In this document: piece after piece, positions 63,201-64,000 of the stretch
Layout: each line of letters begins with the position of its first letter
Position numbering within the stretch: the stretch's first letter is position 1
Assembly (NCBI RefSeq): GCF_051401765.1
Contig: NW_027480423.1
Span: forward strand, 16,616,001-16,680,000
Origin: Calliopsis andreniformis
Lineage: Eukaryota; Arthropoda; Insecta; Hymenoptera; Andrenidae
Length of the DNA: 64,000 nucleotides
Direction: 5' to 3'
The notes under the pieces: model-generated
Told to the model about the DNA's origin: nothing
The model's database searches: none
Seen by the model: the letters and a program-made list of their open reading frames with translations, nothing else
Program-made: the position numbers and the translations under genes

Positions 63201-64000
63201 AGGTTACCCGGAACGTAGAAATGACTAGTACTTTCACACTGTTTGCTGTTATTCCTGTTGTACGATGGAAAAACAGTTGCATCTTTATTGTATTTCATGC
63301 TTCTGGCGTCGACTTCTAAGGCCCTAACTATTCGATCTGGTGGAGTAACGCCCTAGAGTGACGCCTAGGTTACCCGGAACGTAGAAATGACCATCACTTT
63401 CACAATGGTTGGAATTATTCCTGTTATACGATGGTAAACCTGTTGTATTTTTATTGTATTGTATGCTTCAGGCGATGACTTCTAAGGCCCTAACTATTCG
63501 ATCTGGTGTAGCAACGCCCTAGTGTGAAGCCTAGGTTACCCGGAACGTAGAAATGACCAGTACTTTCACACTGGTTGCAGTTATTCGTTTTATACAATGG
63601 AAAAACTGTTCTATTTATTTTGCATTTTATGCTTCAGGCGTTGACTTCTAAGGCCCTAACTATTCGAGCTGGTGGAGCAACACCCTAGAGTGAAGCCTAG
63701 GTTGCCCGGAACGTAGAAATGACCATAACTTTCACACTGGTTACCATTATTCGTTTTATACGATGGAAAAGCTGTTGTATATATATCGTATTTTATGCTT
63801 CTGGCGTTGACTTCTAGGGTCCTAGCTATTCCATCTGGTGGAACAACGCCCTAGGGTGAAGCCTAGGTTGCCCGGAACGTAGAAATGACCATAACTTTCA
63901 CACTGGTTGCCATTATTCGTTTTACACATGGAAAAACTGTTCTATTTTTTTGTATTTTATGCTTCGGGCGTTGACTTCTAAGGCCCTAGCTATTCGATCT
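60297..64000. repeat. 47-monomer block, third copy, partial (runs off window)
   Basis: Collinear with 53338-57041 at offset 6959 bp (60842/53883, 62246/55287) with few differences (for example near 61052 and 63820). It starts inside a chimeric monomer. The left half, GATGGTAAACCTGTTG, matches the type at about 48681 and 56472. The right half, from the GTATTTTTATTGCATTTTATG region, matches the type at about 53340. The window ends within this copy, so its full length is unknown. Confidence 0.85.

Larger units (their letters stand above)
1..64000 (+). repeat. Satellite DNA array, ~166-bp monomer, ~385 head-to-tail copies
   Basis: The whole window is one tandem array. The landmark CCCGGAACGTAG recurs about every 166 bp (for example at 1, 333, 665 and 831), as do GTATTTTATGC and GAAGCCTAGGTTG. 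Every monomer I read lies in the same orientation and I saw no inversion or unique spacer. Monomers differ from each other by substitutions and small indels; 165-bp and shorter variants exist. Gene-free tandem repeats with near-nucleosome units are typical of eukaryotic centromeric or heterochromatic satellites. Chromosomal location and species cannot be read from the sequence. The array is cut by both window ends. Confidence 0.98.

Noticed and set aside
1..64000. CRISPR array
   Set aside because: Repeats are 166 bp, adjoin each other without unique spacers, and vary in sequence. This is satellite DNA.
1..64000. Transposon or retrotransposon (terminal repeats, integrase or transposase frames, poly-A tails)
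   Set aside because: No break in the monomer series, no terminal repeats distinct from the satellite and no long coding frame were found.
1..64000. tRNA, rRNA or other RNA genes
   Set aside because: No sequence outside the satellite period exists to hold them, and I saw no cloverleaf or rRNA landmarks. The dyad is too short and is simply part of each monomer.
1..64000. Inverted segments within the array
   Set aside because: All monomers I read show CCCGGAACGTAG and GAAGCCTAGG in plus orientation; the reverse complements did not appear as array landmarks.
1..64000. Telomeric or simple-sequence repeats interrupting the array
   Set aside because: No run of telomere-type hexamers or long microsatellite was seen; the longest simple runs are short T or A stretches within monomers.
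1..64000. Assignment to a specific named satellite or species
   Set aside because: I do not recognise the monomer with confidence. Length and composition alone fit many animals and plants.

Overview
The window is one uninterrupted tandem satellite DNA array. I find no protein-coding gene, RNA gene, mobile element, CRISPR array or unique sequence. From base 1 to base 64000 a monomer of about 166 bp repeats head to tail, always in the same orientation, giving about 385 monomers. The first and last bases both fall inside monomers, so the array runs past both ends of the window. A gene-free array of this size with nucleosome-scale units fits eukaryotic heterochromatin (centromeric, pericentromeric or subtelomeric). 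A prokaryote is effectively excluded. I do not recognise the monomer as a named satellite and will not guess the species.

Monomer design (phase set so base 1 = monomer position 1): positions 1-40 are mixed sequence starting CCCGGAACGTAGAAATGACC. Positions 41-92 are very AT-rich (about 19% G+C by hand count) and carry ATTCGTTTTATACGATG, which resembles a CENP-B box. Positions 93-166 are G+C-richer and end in a dyad around GCCCTAGRGTGAAGCCTAGG. A hand-made consensus is about 41% G+C with 7 CpGs, close to expectation, so CpG is not depleted.

Layout: Above the monomer level there is a nested set of higher-order duplications. (1) 1-6898 reappears at 17426-24324, almost base for base. (2) Inside it, a 16-monomer unit (2656 bp) starts at 2821 and recurs at 5477 (truncated), 20246, 22902 and 25559 (truncated). 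(3) 6899-11210 is an older stretch of diverged monomers. (4) 11211-17425 holds 7-monomer and 6-monomer local duplications. (5) A 54-monomer block of 8963 bp is tandemly duplicated as 25441-34403 and 34404-43366. (6) A 47-monomer block of about 7790 bp is tandemly duplicated as 41991-49780 and 49781-57571. (7) 57572-60296 is a second diverged stretch. (8) 60297-64000 is a third, partial copy of the 47-monomer block. At several block edges a single chimeric monomer joins the left part of one subtype to the right part of another in perfect register, as expected from unequal homologous exchange. Three of the five edges I could localise closely fall in or beside the dyad.

Nothing here works as a pathway. 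The likely role of such DNA is structural (centromere or heterochromatin). The features most worth testing are the CENP-B-box-like motif that is present in some monomer subtypes and missing in others, the dyad, and the very recent multi-kilobase amplifications. All coordinates, offsets and identities come from reading the sequence by eye. Block edges are good to a few bases where a junction is described and otherwise to roughly one monomer.
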